Position numbers and translations under genes: made by a program | Assembly: GCF_965200585.1 (NCBI RefSeq) | Contig: NZ_OZ241361.1 | DNA: 64,000 bases | Origin: Bacterioplanoides sp965200585 | Lineage (GTDB): Bacteria; Pseudomonadota; Gammaproteobacteria; Pseudomonadales; Oceanobacteraceae | Direction: 5' to 3' (one strand) | The notes under the pieces: model-generated | The model's input: the letters and a program-made list of their open reading frames with translations, nothing else | The model's database searches: none | What the model was told of the DNA's origin: nothing | In this document: positions 1 through 7,313 of the stretch, one piece after another | How positions within the stretch are numbered: position 1 is the stretch's first letter | How the letters are laid out: every line of letters begins with the position of its first letter

Positions 1-963
1 GCTGAGTAAAGCCATGGTAATTGGCATATTCTGCTCAATCGGAGCGGTGCGGAAGTGCTCGTCCATATCGTAGGCACCGCGCAACATATCGCGGAAGTTG
101 TCGATACCAATCGCCAGTGCCAGTGGCAAACCAATGGCGGACCATAAAGAATAACGACCGCCGACCCAATCCCACATCGGGAAGATATTTTCTTCATCAA
201 TACCAAAAGCTTTGGCTTTTTCGACGTTGGAGGACACCGCGGTAAAGTGCTTCGGTAAATCAGCTTCGCTGCCGCCGTTATTCAGGAACCATTCACGACA
301 GGCCAGAGCATTTTTCAGCGTTTCCTGCGTGCCGAACGATTTCGACTGGATAATAAACAGGGTGGTCGACGGATTCAGGCGCTTGAGGATTTCAGTGATA
401 TGAGTGCCATCAATATTGGCCAGATAGTGCACATGCAGGCCACTGTCCCAATAGGGCTTTAACGAACTGGAAGCCAGTTTCGGACCTAAAAAGGAGCCGC
501 CGATACCAATCGAAACCACATCGGTAAACGGCTGATTGTCGAAGCCACGCCACTGATTACGGCGGATCTTCCAGCAAAACTCTTCCATCCGCTGCATGGT
601 ATGGCGAATTTCCGGCATCACATCCACACCATCAACCATCACCTGGCGATCACTGAAATTACGCAGGGCGGTGTGTAACACCGGACGATTTTCACTGCGG
701 TTAATCACCTCACCACGGAACATATTATCAATTTGTTCCGGTAAACCGCGTTCATGGGCCAGCTTGTACAGCAGCGCCATAGTGTCACTGGTGATACGGT
801 TTTTGGAGTAATCGAGGCTGATGCCAGCGGCCTGTAACTGAAACCGCTCAAAGCGGTTTTTGTCCTGCGCAAACCAGTCACGCATATGTTGCTGCTGGAT
901 GTCCTGATGGTGGCTGTGAAGTAATGCCCAGGTGTCCGATTGGGTCAGGCTGGTGCCAGTCAT
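1..963 (-). CDS. pgi: Glucose-6-phosphate isomerase, partial (C-terminus outside window)
   Basis: This gene interconverts glucose-6-phosphate and fructose-6-phosphate in the cytoplasm. The 321 codons present start at ATG 961-963 and run off the left edge without a stop. The PGI hallmarks are visible: SIGIGGSFLGP near residue 150 (sugar-phosphate loop) and DWVGGRYSLWSAIGL near residue 265. The family is about 550 residues, so roughly the last 225 are missing from the window. It is transcribed away from panD across a gap of about 220 bp that carries the panD terminator, so it is probably its own unit. In Pseudomonas pgi is also next to panD. The family call is secure. Confidence 0.96.
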   Translation of the reverse strand, partial: MTGTSLTQSDTWALLHSHHQDIQQQHMRDWFAQDKNRFERFQLQAAGISLDYSKNRITSDTMALLYKLAHERGLPEQIDNMFRGEVINRSENRPVLHTALRNFSDRQVMVDGVDVMPEIRHTMQRMEEFCWKIRRNQWRGFDNQPFTDVVSIGIGGSFLGPKLASSSLKPYWDSGLHVHYLANIDGTHITEILKRLNPSTTLFIIQSKSFGTQETLKNALACREWFLNNGGSEADLPKHFTAVSSNVEKAKAFGIDEENIFPMWDWVGGRYSLWSAIGLPLALAIGIDNFRDMLRGAYDMDEHFRTAPIEQNMPITMALLS

Positions 964-1139
964 AATCCATAATCCTGTTTCGGTGGCAGTTCGTGCGTCA
1001 GTGCACAAACCTACTAATAACTGGGCGCAGTATAAGGAGAGTGACGCTTAGGCGCAAAAGGCGTGTTTGTCGGTTTTGTCACTGTTTGAGCAATGGGAAG
1101 TAAAAGGAGGAGCAAGGAAGATGAGAAGAACACAGATAC

Positions 1140-1165
1140 AAAAAACGCCGCAGAAGCGGCGTTTT
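1140..1165 (-). terminator. Intrinsic terminator of the pan operon
   Basis: Read on the minus strand, an 8-bp stem AACGCCGC/GCGGCGTT with a 4-nt loop is followed by six T residues (plus-strand A run 1140-1145). It lies about 20 bp past the panD stop, as expected for the end of the panB-panC-panD unit. Confidence 0.85.
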
Positions 1166-1186
1166 CAGATGAGCAACAGCGAAGCT

Positions 1187-1567
1187 TCAGGCAACCTGCA
1201 CCGGAATATCAAAGCTGGTGTGGCTGACGGTGTTGTCTTCGTTCATGTACACCATCTTTGGCTTAAAGGTCGCCAGTTCTTTCTCATCGTAATTGCCGTA
1301 AGCACAGATGATGATGCGATCACCTTCGCTGGCCAGGTGAGCAGCAGCGCCGTTCACTGAGATAATACCGGAGTCATCTTCGCCACGGATAATGTACGTG
1401 GTGAAGCGTTTGCCATTTGTAATGTTGTAAATCTGGATCTGTTCAAATTCGCGCATGCCGGCGAGATCCAGCAATTTTCCGTCAATGGCGCAAGAGCCTT
1501 CATAGTTCAGCACCGAGTGAGTCACACGGGCCTGATGTAGCTTGGCTTTGAGCATGATGGTTTGCAT
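1187..1567 (-). CDS. panD: Aspartate 1-decarboxylase (pyruvoyl enzyme) proenzyme
   Basis: PanD makes beta-alanine from L-aspartate for pantothenate synthesis. The 126-residue product matches the family length. The self-cleavage site Gly24-Ser25 (YEGSCAI) that generates the pyruvoyl cofactor is present, with Lys9, Arg54 and Tyr58 at the positions used by the E. coli enzyme. That register supports the MQTIML start over the second Met. It is the last gene of a minus-strand run panB-panC-panD, about 140 bp after panC, and is followed by a good intrinsic terminator. Confidence 0.97.
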   Translation of the reverse strand: MQTIMLKAKLHQARVTHSVLNYEGSCAIDGKLLDLAGMREFEQIQIYNITNGKRFTTYIIRGEDDSGIISVNGAAAHLASEGDRIIICAYGNYDEKELATFKPKMVYMNEDNTVSHTSFDIPVQVA

Positions 1568-1708
1568 GGTAAACCCTTTCTTAGCTGATCGATTCTTTGT
1601 CGCAGAACCTGTTATTTCTGACCTCAGGGTCAGTCTTTTATACCGGGTTCTGAGACTCCGGAATTGTTCATTTCTTGGCCTCTCAGGCGCAAGGCGCGCA
1701 AGTATGCC

Positions 1709-2596
1709 TCATTCAAACGCCTGATTCAATGTCACCTGAATATTATCAATCAGGCGTGCATTACCAAGGAAAGCCGCGCCCAGAATTGTTATAGACGAAT
1801 GCCGCAGCTGTTGTGACTGCAGTTCATCATTGGTCAATGGCTGTAAGTCATTTGAGTAACGAATGTCGAGATAATCGGTGCTAAAACCCTGTTGATCGAG
1901 GTGAATTCTGGCCTGATCAAGGATGAATTCGAGACTTTGCTCACCGTTTTGCAGCGCGGCAGCAATGTTATTCAGGGTTTGGTACAGCGCCGGAGCCTGC
2001 TGGCGTTCGCTGGCTCTGAGGTAACCGTTGCGGGAACTGAGCGCTAAACCATCGTCCGCCCGGGCGGTAGCAACCGGAATAACCTCCACCGGCATACATA
2101 AGTCGGCCACCATTTTGCGAATCACCGCAACTTGCTGGAAGTCTTTCTCGCCAAAATAAGCTTTGTCGGGTAACACCTGATTAAACAACTTGCTGACTAC
2201 GGTCGACACGCCATCAAAGTGCCCCGGGCGACTGCCACCACACAGGCCTTCAGAAACCACAGGTACATGTACGATGCTTTGTTTATCCTGACCGGCCGGG
2301 TACATTTCTTCGACATTCGGGGCAAACAGCAAATCGCAGTTTGCTGCTTGCAGCTTTTGCTGATCTTCGGGCAGGGTGCGCGGGTAACGGCTTAAGTCGT
2401 TTTTGTCGTTAAACTGCAGCGGATTGACAAAAATGCTGCTGACGGTGTAACAGCCATCGGCGGTTGAGCGATCAATCAGGCTGATATGACCTTGGTGCAG
2501 ATTGCCCATTGTGGGCACAAAGCCGATCTCCTGACCAGCCTGACGAGCCGCTTTCACGTGTTGGCGCAGTTCTTTAATGGTATGAACAGTGATCAT
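1709..2596 (-). CDS. panC: Pantothenate synthetase
   Basis: This enzyme condenses pantoate with beta-alanine using ATP to form pantothenate. The 295-residue protein carries the nucleotidyltransferase HIGH-type motif in VPTMGNLHQGH near residue 30, the YFGEKDFQQ segment and the SSRNGYL segment around residue 188. It starts 11 bp after the panB stop, so the two genes are almost certainly cotranscribed and probably translationally coupled. It is slightly longer than the usual 280-285 residues, with the extra length at the C-terminus. Confidence 0.97.
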   Translation of the reverse strand: MITVHTIKELRQHVKAARQAGQEIGFVPTMGNLHQGHISLIDRSTADGCYTVSSIFVNPLQFNDKNDLSRYPRTLPEDQQKLQAANCDLLFAPNVEEMYPAGQDKQSIVHVPVVSEGLCGGSRPGHFDGVSTVVSKLFNQVLPDKAYFGEKDFQQVAVIRKMVADLCMPVEVIPVATARADDGLALSSRNGYLRASERQQAPALYQTLNNIAAALQNGEQSLEFILDQARIHLDQQGFSTDYLDIRYSNDLQPLTNDELQSQQLRHSSITILGAAFLGNARLIDNIQVTLNQAFE

Positions 2597-2607
2597 CAGT
2601 GTATCCC

Positions 2608-3414
2608 TTACCCGAAGCCATGTTCGTCTGATGGAAACTCACCGCTTTTAACCTGCTCGGCGTAAGCGCTGATGGCTTGAGGAATGGTGCGGCCATTGGT
2701 CATAAAGTTTTTCACAAACTTAGGCACATAGCCGGTGTTCATGCCTAACATATCGTAGACCACCAGTACCTGAGCATCGGTGTCGGCACCGGCGCCAATA
2801 CCAATAACAGGTACATCAACGGCATCGGTAATGCGCTTGCCCAGTTCGCTAGGAACACACTCCAGCAGAATCAGATCAGCACCGGCAGCTTCCAGTTTTT
2901 GGGCATGTTCAACCATCGCGCTGGCTTTGGCTTCATCACGTCCCTGAACCTTGTAACCACCAAGCTTATTGACCGCTTGTGGGGTTAAACCCAGATGGGC
3001 ACACACCGGTACCCCTTGTTTCGACAGAGACTCAATCAGTGGAATCAGCCATTCATCGCCTTCAACTTTGATCAGGTGAGCACCGGCTTGCATCACGGCG
3101 CGTGCGCTTTCCAGACCCTGCTCCAGGGTGCCATAACTCATAAACGGCAGATCAGTCATCACCAGTGCCGGGCGTTGTGCCTTGGCATTGCCGCGCGCCA
3201 CCATTTCGGTGTGATAAGCCATTTCTTCGACAGATACCGGCAGGGTGCTGTCTTTGCCTTGCAGCACCATGCCTAAGGAATCGCCCACCAGTAGCACTTC
3301 AACACCGGCGTCGGCAGACACCTGAGCAAAGGTCGCATCGTAAGCCGTGAGAACAGCAAACTTCTGCTGTTCGGCTTTCATTTGTTTCAGTGTTGGAATA
3401 CTGATGGGTTTCAT
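2608..3414 (-). CDS. panB: 3-methyl-2-oxobutanoate hydroxymethyltransferase
   Basis: PanB transfers a hydroxymethyl group from 5,10-methylene-THF to 2-oxoisovalerate to form ketopantoate, the first committed step to pantothenate. The 268-residue TIM-barrel protein shows the typical LTAYDATFA start, VGDSLGMV (metal-binding Asp), LPFMSYG and the IGIGAG segment. It heads the panB-panC-panD run. The upstream folK gene ends 73 bp away, so the whole folK-pan block may be read through. Confidence 0.97.
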   Translation of the reverse strand: MKPISIPTLKQMKAEQQKFAVLTAYDATFAQVSADAGVEVLLVGDSLGMVLQGKDSTLPVSVEEMAYHTEMVARGNAKAQRPALVMTDLPFMSYGTLEQGLESARAVMQAGAHLIKVEGDEWLIPLIESLSKQGVPVCAHLGLTPQAVNKLGGYKVQGRDEAKASAMVEHAQKLEAAGADLILLECVPSELGKRITDAVDVPVIGIGAGADTDAQVLVVYDMLGMNTGYVPKFVKNFMTNGRTIPQAISAYAEQVKSGEFPSDEHGFG

Positions 3415-3432
3415 GAGGGTTCTCCAATCTTG

Positions 3433-3452
3433 CCTGCTACCGGCAGGTTTTT
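3433..3452 (+). terminator. Terminator-shaped hairpin antisense to the folK-panB junction
   Basis: CCTGC/GCAGG with a 5-nt loop followed by five T residues has the form of an intrinsic terminator on the plus strand, although no plus-strand gene precedes it. It may stop antisense transcripts entering folK. The stem is short and the call is weak. Confidence 0.3.
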
Positions 3453-3487
3453 CGTGGAGGCGTATGTTGCGGATTGTGGCAACAATG

Positions 3488-3976
3488 TCAATGCCAGAGG
3501 CGTTTCAGACGATGCAGCTGACCATCGAATTCCGGTGTGATCGTGGCGATAGCGCGCCCGTCGGGCAGCACCAGTTGTGGGTTGATCTCGGCCAGAGGCA
3601 ATAACACAAAGCTGCGCTTGTGCATCTCGTGGTGGGGCAGGTTTAATCGCTCGCTGCGCAGTTGCAGATCACCATAAAGGATAATATCCAGATCGATATT
3701 ACGTTCGCCCCAATGGCGTTTACGTTCACGTCCCTGAGCCAGTTCCTGTGCTTGTAACGCATCCAGCAGCGCCAGCGGTTCCAGTGTGGTTGCCAGCTGA
3801 GCAACGGCATTGAGGTAATCGGGCTGATCCTGTGGCCCCAGCGGTTTACTGCCATAAAGTGAGGAAACCGCGGTTAACTCCGTCTGTGGCAGCTGTTGCA
3901 GGGCATTCAGAGCGTCCAGAATCTGCTGTTCCGGGTTATTCAGGTTGGCGCCGAGGCCAATATAACAGGTGATCAT
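3488..3976 (-). CDS. folK: 6-hydroxymethyl-7,8-dihydropterin pyrophosphokinase
   Basis: FolK transfers pyrophosphate from ATP to 6-hydroxymethyl-dihydropterin in folate synthesis. The 162-residue protein begins with the family start YIGLGANLNNP. It contains the R-x2-HWGERNIDLDIILYGD region with the Asp pair that binds magnesium, then LPHHEMHKRSFVLLPLAEI. It lies 19 bp downstream of pcnB on the same strand, the pairing seen in E. coli and Pseudomonas, so it is probably cotranscribed with pcnB. Confidence 0.96.
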   Translation of the reverse strand: MITCYIGLGANLNNPEQQILDALNALQQLPQTELTAVSSLYGSKPLGPQDQPDYLNAVAQLATTLEPLALLDALQAQELAQGRERKRHWGERNIDLDIILYGDLQLRSERLNLPHHEMHKRSFVLLPLAEINPQLVLPDGRAIATITPEFDGQLHRLKRLWH

Positions 3977-3995
3977 CTGCTGTTATCACCGGTTG

Positions 3996-5408
3996 TTATG
4001 ACTGTGGGCGCTGAGAGCGTGGTTTGCGTCGTGGACGACGACGGCGTTGCTCGCCATGTTGTTCACGATCTTGCTCATTGCGTGGGCCACGATTGTGTGA
4101 CTTTTGCGGAATCGGGTGTTTTTCCTGATAGCTGGTCCACCACTCGCCCAATCCTTTCAGGTCTTCGCCAGACTGTTCACGCAGCAGCACAAAATCATAA
4201 GCCGCACGGAAGCGCGGATGCTGTGCCAGCTCATGCACACGCTTGGAATGCGTTTTTGGCAGACGCAGCTGCATTTCCCAGATTTCCCGCATCGGAATCG
4301 AGAAGCGCTTAGGAATGGCGGTGCACTGTACCTGCTGACGAATCACCCGATCAGCGGCTTGTTGTAAAGCCGGATGTGGCGGCAGCCCCTGATCTTCAAA
4401 CTCCTGCTGTACCCGGCGCATTCCCGGCCATAACAAGGAAGCAAAGAAGAAATACGGTGTAACCGATTTACCCGAGCGAATGCGGGTATCAGTGTTACGC
4501 ATGGTGTTCTCGACCATCGCCAGCGCAAACGGGTCATCACGCAGGCACTGTTCTGTCGCCGGAAACAGTGGTTCAAATAAGTCGTACTCACGCAGCATAC
4601 GGAAGGTATCCAGCGCCCGGCCATGCAGGAATAACTTCAGCACTTCTTCAAACATACGTGCTGCCGGAATCTGCATCAGTAACGGAGCCATGGCACGAAT
4701 CGGAGCCGCCGTTTGCGCCTCAATGGTGAAGTCGAGTTTTACTGCAAAACGAATGGCCCGCAGCATACGTACCGGATCTTCACGGTAGCGGGTTTCCGGA
4801 TCGCCAATTAAGCGAATCTGACGTTGCTGCATATCCTGCCAGCCACCGGCATAAGCGTGCACGCTGAAATCGGCAATATCGTAATACAGAGCGTTAATGG
4901 TGAAATCGCGGCGCATGGCGTCTTCGTCTTTACTGCCATAGACGTTATCACGCAGGATCATGCCCTGATCACCGGTTGCTGCAACTTTGCTGGAGTGCTC
5001 TTCTTTAGGCGGCGCACGGAAGGTCGCCACTTCAATCACATCGCGGCCAAACACCACATGAACCAGCTTAAAACGACGACCGATCAGGCGAGAGTTACGA
5101 AACAGTTTATTCACCTGCTCCGGCGTGGCATCGGTGGCGACATCAAAATCTTTCGGATGCAGATCCAGCAGGTTATCACGCACACCACCACCCACGAGCA
5201 ACGCCTGATAACCGGCTTTGTTAAGGCGGTACAGTACTTTCAGGGCATTCTCACTGATATTGCTGCGACTGATGGAATGTTCGTCACGGGGAATCACCGT
5301 TAACAGCTCAGGAGAACGCGCCGATTTTTTACTACCGGAGCGTTTGTTACCAAGCAGGCGGTCTTTATGGTGATTAATCTGATTGATCAGTTTATTTAAG
5401 CGGCTCAA
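3996..5408 (-). CDS. pcnB: Poly(A) polymerase I
   Basis: PcnB adds 3' poly(A) tails to RNA and so promotes decay. The 470-residue product has the nucleotidyltransferase signature LLVGGGVRDNLL near residue 70, DFDVATDA with the catalytic Asp pair, the RRDFTINALYYD segment, the RNA-binding domain REDPVRMLRAIRFA and a very basic tail rich in RRRR/PRRKPR. The reading frame has no ATG near its 5' end. The best start is TTG at 5406-5408 without a clear Shine-Dalgarno sequence, and an in-frame stop lies 14 codons upstream. E. coli pcnB is also known to use a weak non-AUG start. Confidence 0.95.
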   Translation of the reverse strand: MSRLNKLINQINHHKDRLLGNKRSGSKKSARSPELLTVIPRDEHSISRSNISENALKVLYRLNKAGYQALLVGGGVRDNLLDLHPKDFDVATDATPEQVNKLFRNSRLIGRRFKLVHVVFGRDVIEVATFRAPPKEEHSSKVAATGDQGMILRDNVYGSKDEDAMRRDFTINALYYDIADFSVHAYAGGWQDMQQRQIRLIGDPETRYREDPVRMLRAIRFAVKLDFTIEAQTAAPIRAMAPLLMQIPAARMFEEVLKLFLHGRALDTFRMLREYDLFEPLFPATEQCLRDDPFALAMVENTMRNTDTRIRSGKSVTPYFFFASLLWPGMRRVQQEFEDQGLPPHPALQQAADRVIRQQVQCTAIPKRFSIPMREIWEMQLRLPKTHSKRVHELAQHPRFRAAYDFVLLREQSGEDLKGLGEWWTSYQEKHPIPQKSHNRGPRNEQDREQHGEQRRRRPRRKPRSQRPQS

Positions 5409-5514
5409 AGCGTGACAGTTCTATGCTGGTGGTTACAGAAAGGCGCTGAGTTTAACGGTTCATTGGCGGCAAATAAACCAGTGTGCAAAATTGTTCAACC
5501 TGACGCCAGATAGC

Positions 5515-5537
5515 AAAAAAGCCGCAGTTGCGGCTTT
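5515..5537 (-). terminator. Intrinsic terminator of CrcZ-like sRNA 1
   Basis: On the minus strand the stem AAAGCCGC/GCGGCTTT with a 4-nt loop is followed by six T residues (A run 5515-5520). It closes the CA-motif-rich transcript just before the pcnB promoter region. Confidence 0.85.
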
Positions 5538-5840
5538 CAGATGATGAATTCGTCCCGAGGTTGTTATTTTTATATCCCAGGAGGGGCAATCCATAAGAGC
5601 GGCGAGTTGGCGAATTCATTGTTTTAAATAATCAGGGTCTTAAGGCCCTTTATTTTTCTTATTCTTAACAGCACTTGAGGCTGGTTACCTAAAACAATGA
5701 ATTCATAACTCAGACTCCTTGTTATTGTTGTTAGAAGAGTCTGCCTGGCAGTGTTTTGTTATTTTTATTAATCCCTGCCCAGATCTGTCGTTGCTTATTA
5801 TTGTTATTTTATTATTGTTATTGAGTGCGCGTCAGATCTG
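5515..5840 (-). ncRNA. crcZ: CrcZ-type Hfq/Crc-sequestering sRNA, copy 1
   Basis: This non-coding stretch lies between cbrB and pcnB, where Pseudomonas carries crcZ. On the minus strand it contains about six clusters of the AAnAAnAA motif bound by Hfq with Crc (plus-strand TTnTTnTT at 5551, 5650-5666, 5719-5732, 5756-5763, 5795-5808 and 5809-5822). Several sit in hairpin loops: CAGACTC/GAGTCTG (5711-5717 with 5737-5743) encloses one, and paired CAGATCTG palindromes enclose another. A 15-bp stem pairs 5622-5636 with 5690-5704. The start near 5840 is inferred from the sigma54 -12 element, and the end from the terminator at 5515. The expected length of about 326 nt is close to known CrcZ RNAs. 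Confidence 0.85.
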
Positions 5841-5850
5841 TAATGAATAG

Positions 5851-5998
5851 AGCAGAAGCTGTGCCAAAAAATGAAAGTTCTTTTAAATCAAAGGTTTGCC
5901 TTTCTTGTGCCAACTTTTCTTATCTTTGCGTAGGTGAAAGTGTTACTTCGGGCGCGACTTCTGGTAACAAAAGTGTAACCCCGGTAACGCTTTGTAAC
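5851..5998 (-). promoter_or_regulatory. Sigma54 promoter, IHF site and CbrB-type enhancer of sRNA copy 1
   Basis: The minus-strand promoter TTGGCAC-AGCTT-CTGCT has GG (5865-5864), exactly ten bases, then GC (5853-5852), the sigma54 -24/-12 spacing. An IHF-consensus match (WATCAANNNNTTR, plus strand) lies at 5886-5898. Behind it are TGTTAC 5941-5946 and GTAACA 5964-5969, and further GTAAC copies at 5975, 5984 and 5994. This matches the TGTTAC/GTAACA dyad type reported for CbrB in Pseudomonas, though the spacer here is 17 bp. The order promoter-IHF-enhancer fits activation by the neighbouring cbrB product. Confidence 0.85.
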
Positions 5999-6311
5999 TG
6001 AGTTGGTCAGGGCTTGCCAGCGTGCGGTTGTGACAAGCGAAAAATCAGGCGAAACCATGAAGGCATCAGAGTGCAATGACAGTCTGTTGACATGGGAATG
6101 TAGTCGTTGAAAGAGGAAAGAAATGAATGAACAACTGTTCGCAAGCCTTTTGGCGCTTTATTCAGCCTGTGCATTGAAGGTGTTGTGCGTTGCAGGTGTT
6201 ACGCATGGAAGGAGCTGCATATCGAAGGTGCGGTATAAAAAATCGATAAGACCCTATAAGAACAATAGAAGATGTAAAGCAAACGAACTGAAGGAAACCG
6301 GGAAGAGTGGG

Positions 6312-6552
6312 AGAGCCCATTGTTTTGAACAAGCTAGCGAATGCCTTGTTGTTATTGTTAGTGCAGCAAGCGCTGCATATTCAAAACAATGGACTCATAA
6401 CAGTTGAGTCTTTGACTAATACTTAAGCCTTTAACTCGGCCTCTGTTGTTATTGTTATGGAGGCGACTACCGTGCTGACTTTTTTATTTTTATTGCTGCA
6501 GCACTCTGCGAACACCGGCATTTGTTATTTTTATTGTGTGCCAACATTTGTG
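6312..6552 (-). ncRNA. CrcZ-type Hfq/Crc-sequestering sRNA, copy 2
   Basis: This is a second CA-motif transcript on the minus strand. Plus-strand TTnTTnTT clusters lie at 6346-6359, 6446-6456, 6484-6494 and 6522-6535. They sit in hairpin loops such as GCCTC/GAGGC and GTGCTG/CAGCAC. A 13-bp stem pairs 6317-6329 with 6380-6392 and resembles the long stem of copy 1, including the shared CATTGTTTT. The 5' end near 6552 comes from the sigma54 promoter. No T-rich terminator follows, so the 3' end is a guess at the foot of the long stem and the RNA may be longer or processed. Confidence 0.78.
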
Positions 6553-6562
6553 GGTTAGCTAT

Positions 6563-6737
6563 AGCAGGACTTATGCCAGGAAGGCCAAATGCTCTTTTGT
6601 ATTAAAGAATTCCTTTTAAAACAATGACTTATAGGTATATTGCTTGTGATGGCTGTGTGAGTTGAGCGAAGTGTTACCTTCAGTTGCTCCTGTGGGTAAC
6701 AGTTTGTTGGAACTCAGGTAACAGTTTTTGAGTAACA
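6563..6737 (-). promoter_or_regulatory. Sigma54 promoter, IHF-like site and enhancer of sRNA copy 2
   Basis: Minus-strand CTGGCAT-AAGTC-CTGCT has GG (6577-6576), ten bases, then GC (6565-6564). An IHF-like site with one mismatch lies at 6619-6631, inside a block (CCTTTTAAAA..GACTTA) also seen in copy 3. Enhancer-type repeats follow: TGTTAC 6672-6677 and GTAACA at 6696, 6718 and 6732. The arrangement repeats that of copy 1 although the surrounding sequence differs. Confidence 0.8.
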
Positions 6738-6924
6738 GTACGTAGCGGAATCAGATCAGCAGCGACACGTGGCCATAAAGTCTCAAATACAGTGATAACG
6801 TCCTGAGATGATGTAGAGGGAAAACTTGGAGCACAACAAGTTGGAAATCAAAAGGAAGGTGTATATCAAGCGCTGCTATTTGGGGAAAGCTGAAGGGTTA
6901 GCAATTACTGATGTGCAGATATAA

Positions 6925-7111
6925 GAAAGCTGATTGCTTTGACCGCTACATTGAGCAAGCAAAGGAATCAGCTATCAGTGAGTCGGGGCTGTTATTGTTA
7001 TTGTCGTAACTCATTCGCCCGCTGTTATTGTTATTTTGGGCTTATTATTGTTGGCGCTTTCCACATCAGCTTTTTTATTTTTATTCGTGCTGAGCTTCTT
7101 GCTTATTACTG
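6925..7111 (-). ncRNA. CrcZ-type Hfq/Crc-sequestering sRNA, copy 3
   Basis: This is the third and most compact copy, nearest to cbrB. TTnTTnTT clusters on the plus strand lie at 6992-7002, 7025-7035, 7042-7052 and 7075-7085. On the minus strand two sit in loops closed by GCCC/GGGC and CAGC/GCTG. The 5' end near 7111 comes from the promoter. The 3' end is placed after a 14-bp stem with one mismatch (6928-6941 with 6960-6973) that is followed by a T-rich stretch on the minus strand. Length is about 187 nt and the 3' end is uncertain. Confidence 0.78.
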
Positions 7112-7121
7112 TTTTGAATAA

Positions 7122-7313
7122 AGCTAAAGCTATGCCAGATTTCAAAGAAATTTAAAAAATCCTTTAAAATCAAAGACTTAAGTTATTTCCAGGAAGTTTA
7201 GGGAAGGTTTGAAAGCATTGGGGTTACGCCAGGTGTTACGTTACCTGGCGCGAAATGACGGATTTTTAGCTGGAGTGTCACCGACCTGTTACTGAGGTGC
7301 TGCTACTTGTTAC
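7122..7313 (-). promoter_or_regulatory. Sigma54 promoter, IHF site and enhancer of sRNA copy 3
   Basis: Minus-strand CTGGCAT-AGCTT-TAGCT has GG (7136-7135), ten bases, then GC (7124-7123). A full IHF-consensus match lies at 7168-7180. GTTAC elements lie at 7223, 7235, 7240, 7288 and 7309; the last falls inside the 3' end of cbrB. CGCCAGGT/ACCTGGCG (7228-7235 with 7243-7250) forms an inverted repeat around the central GTTAC pair and might also act as a weak cbrB terminator. Confidence 0.8.

Noticed and set aside
6123..6407. 94-codon plus-strand frame in the cbrB-pcnB gap
   Set aside because: Cys/Lys-rich translation without family features; it runs antisense through the copy 2 sRNA and its CA motifs.
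5500..7100. TTATTGTTATT repeats as simple microsatellite or CRISPR-like array
   Set aside because: Unit spacing is irregular, and each cluster sits in an sRNA context behind a sigma54 promoter, which explains it better.
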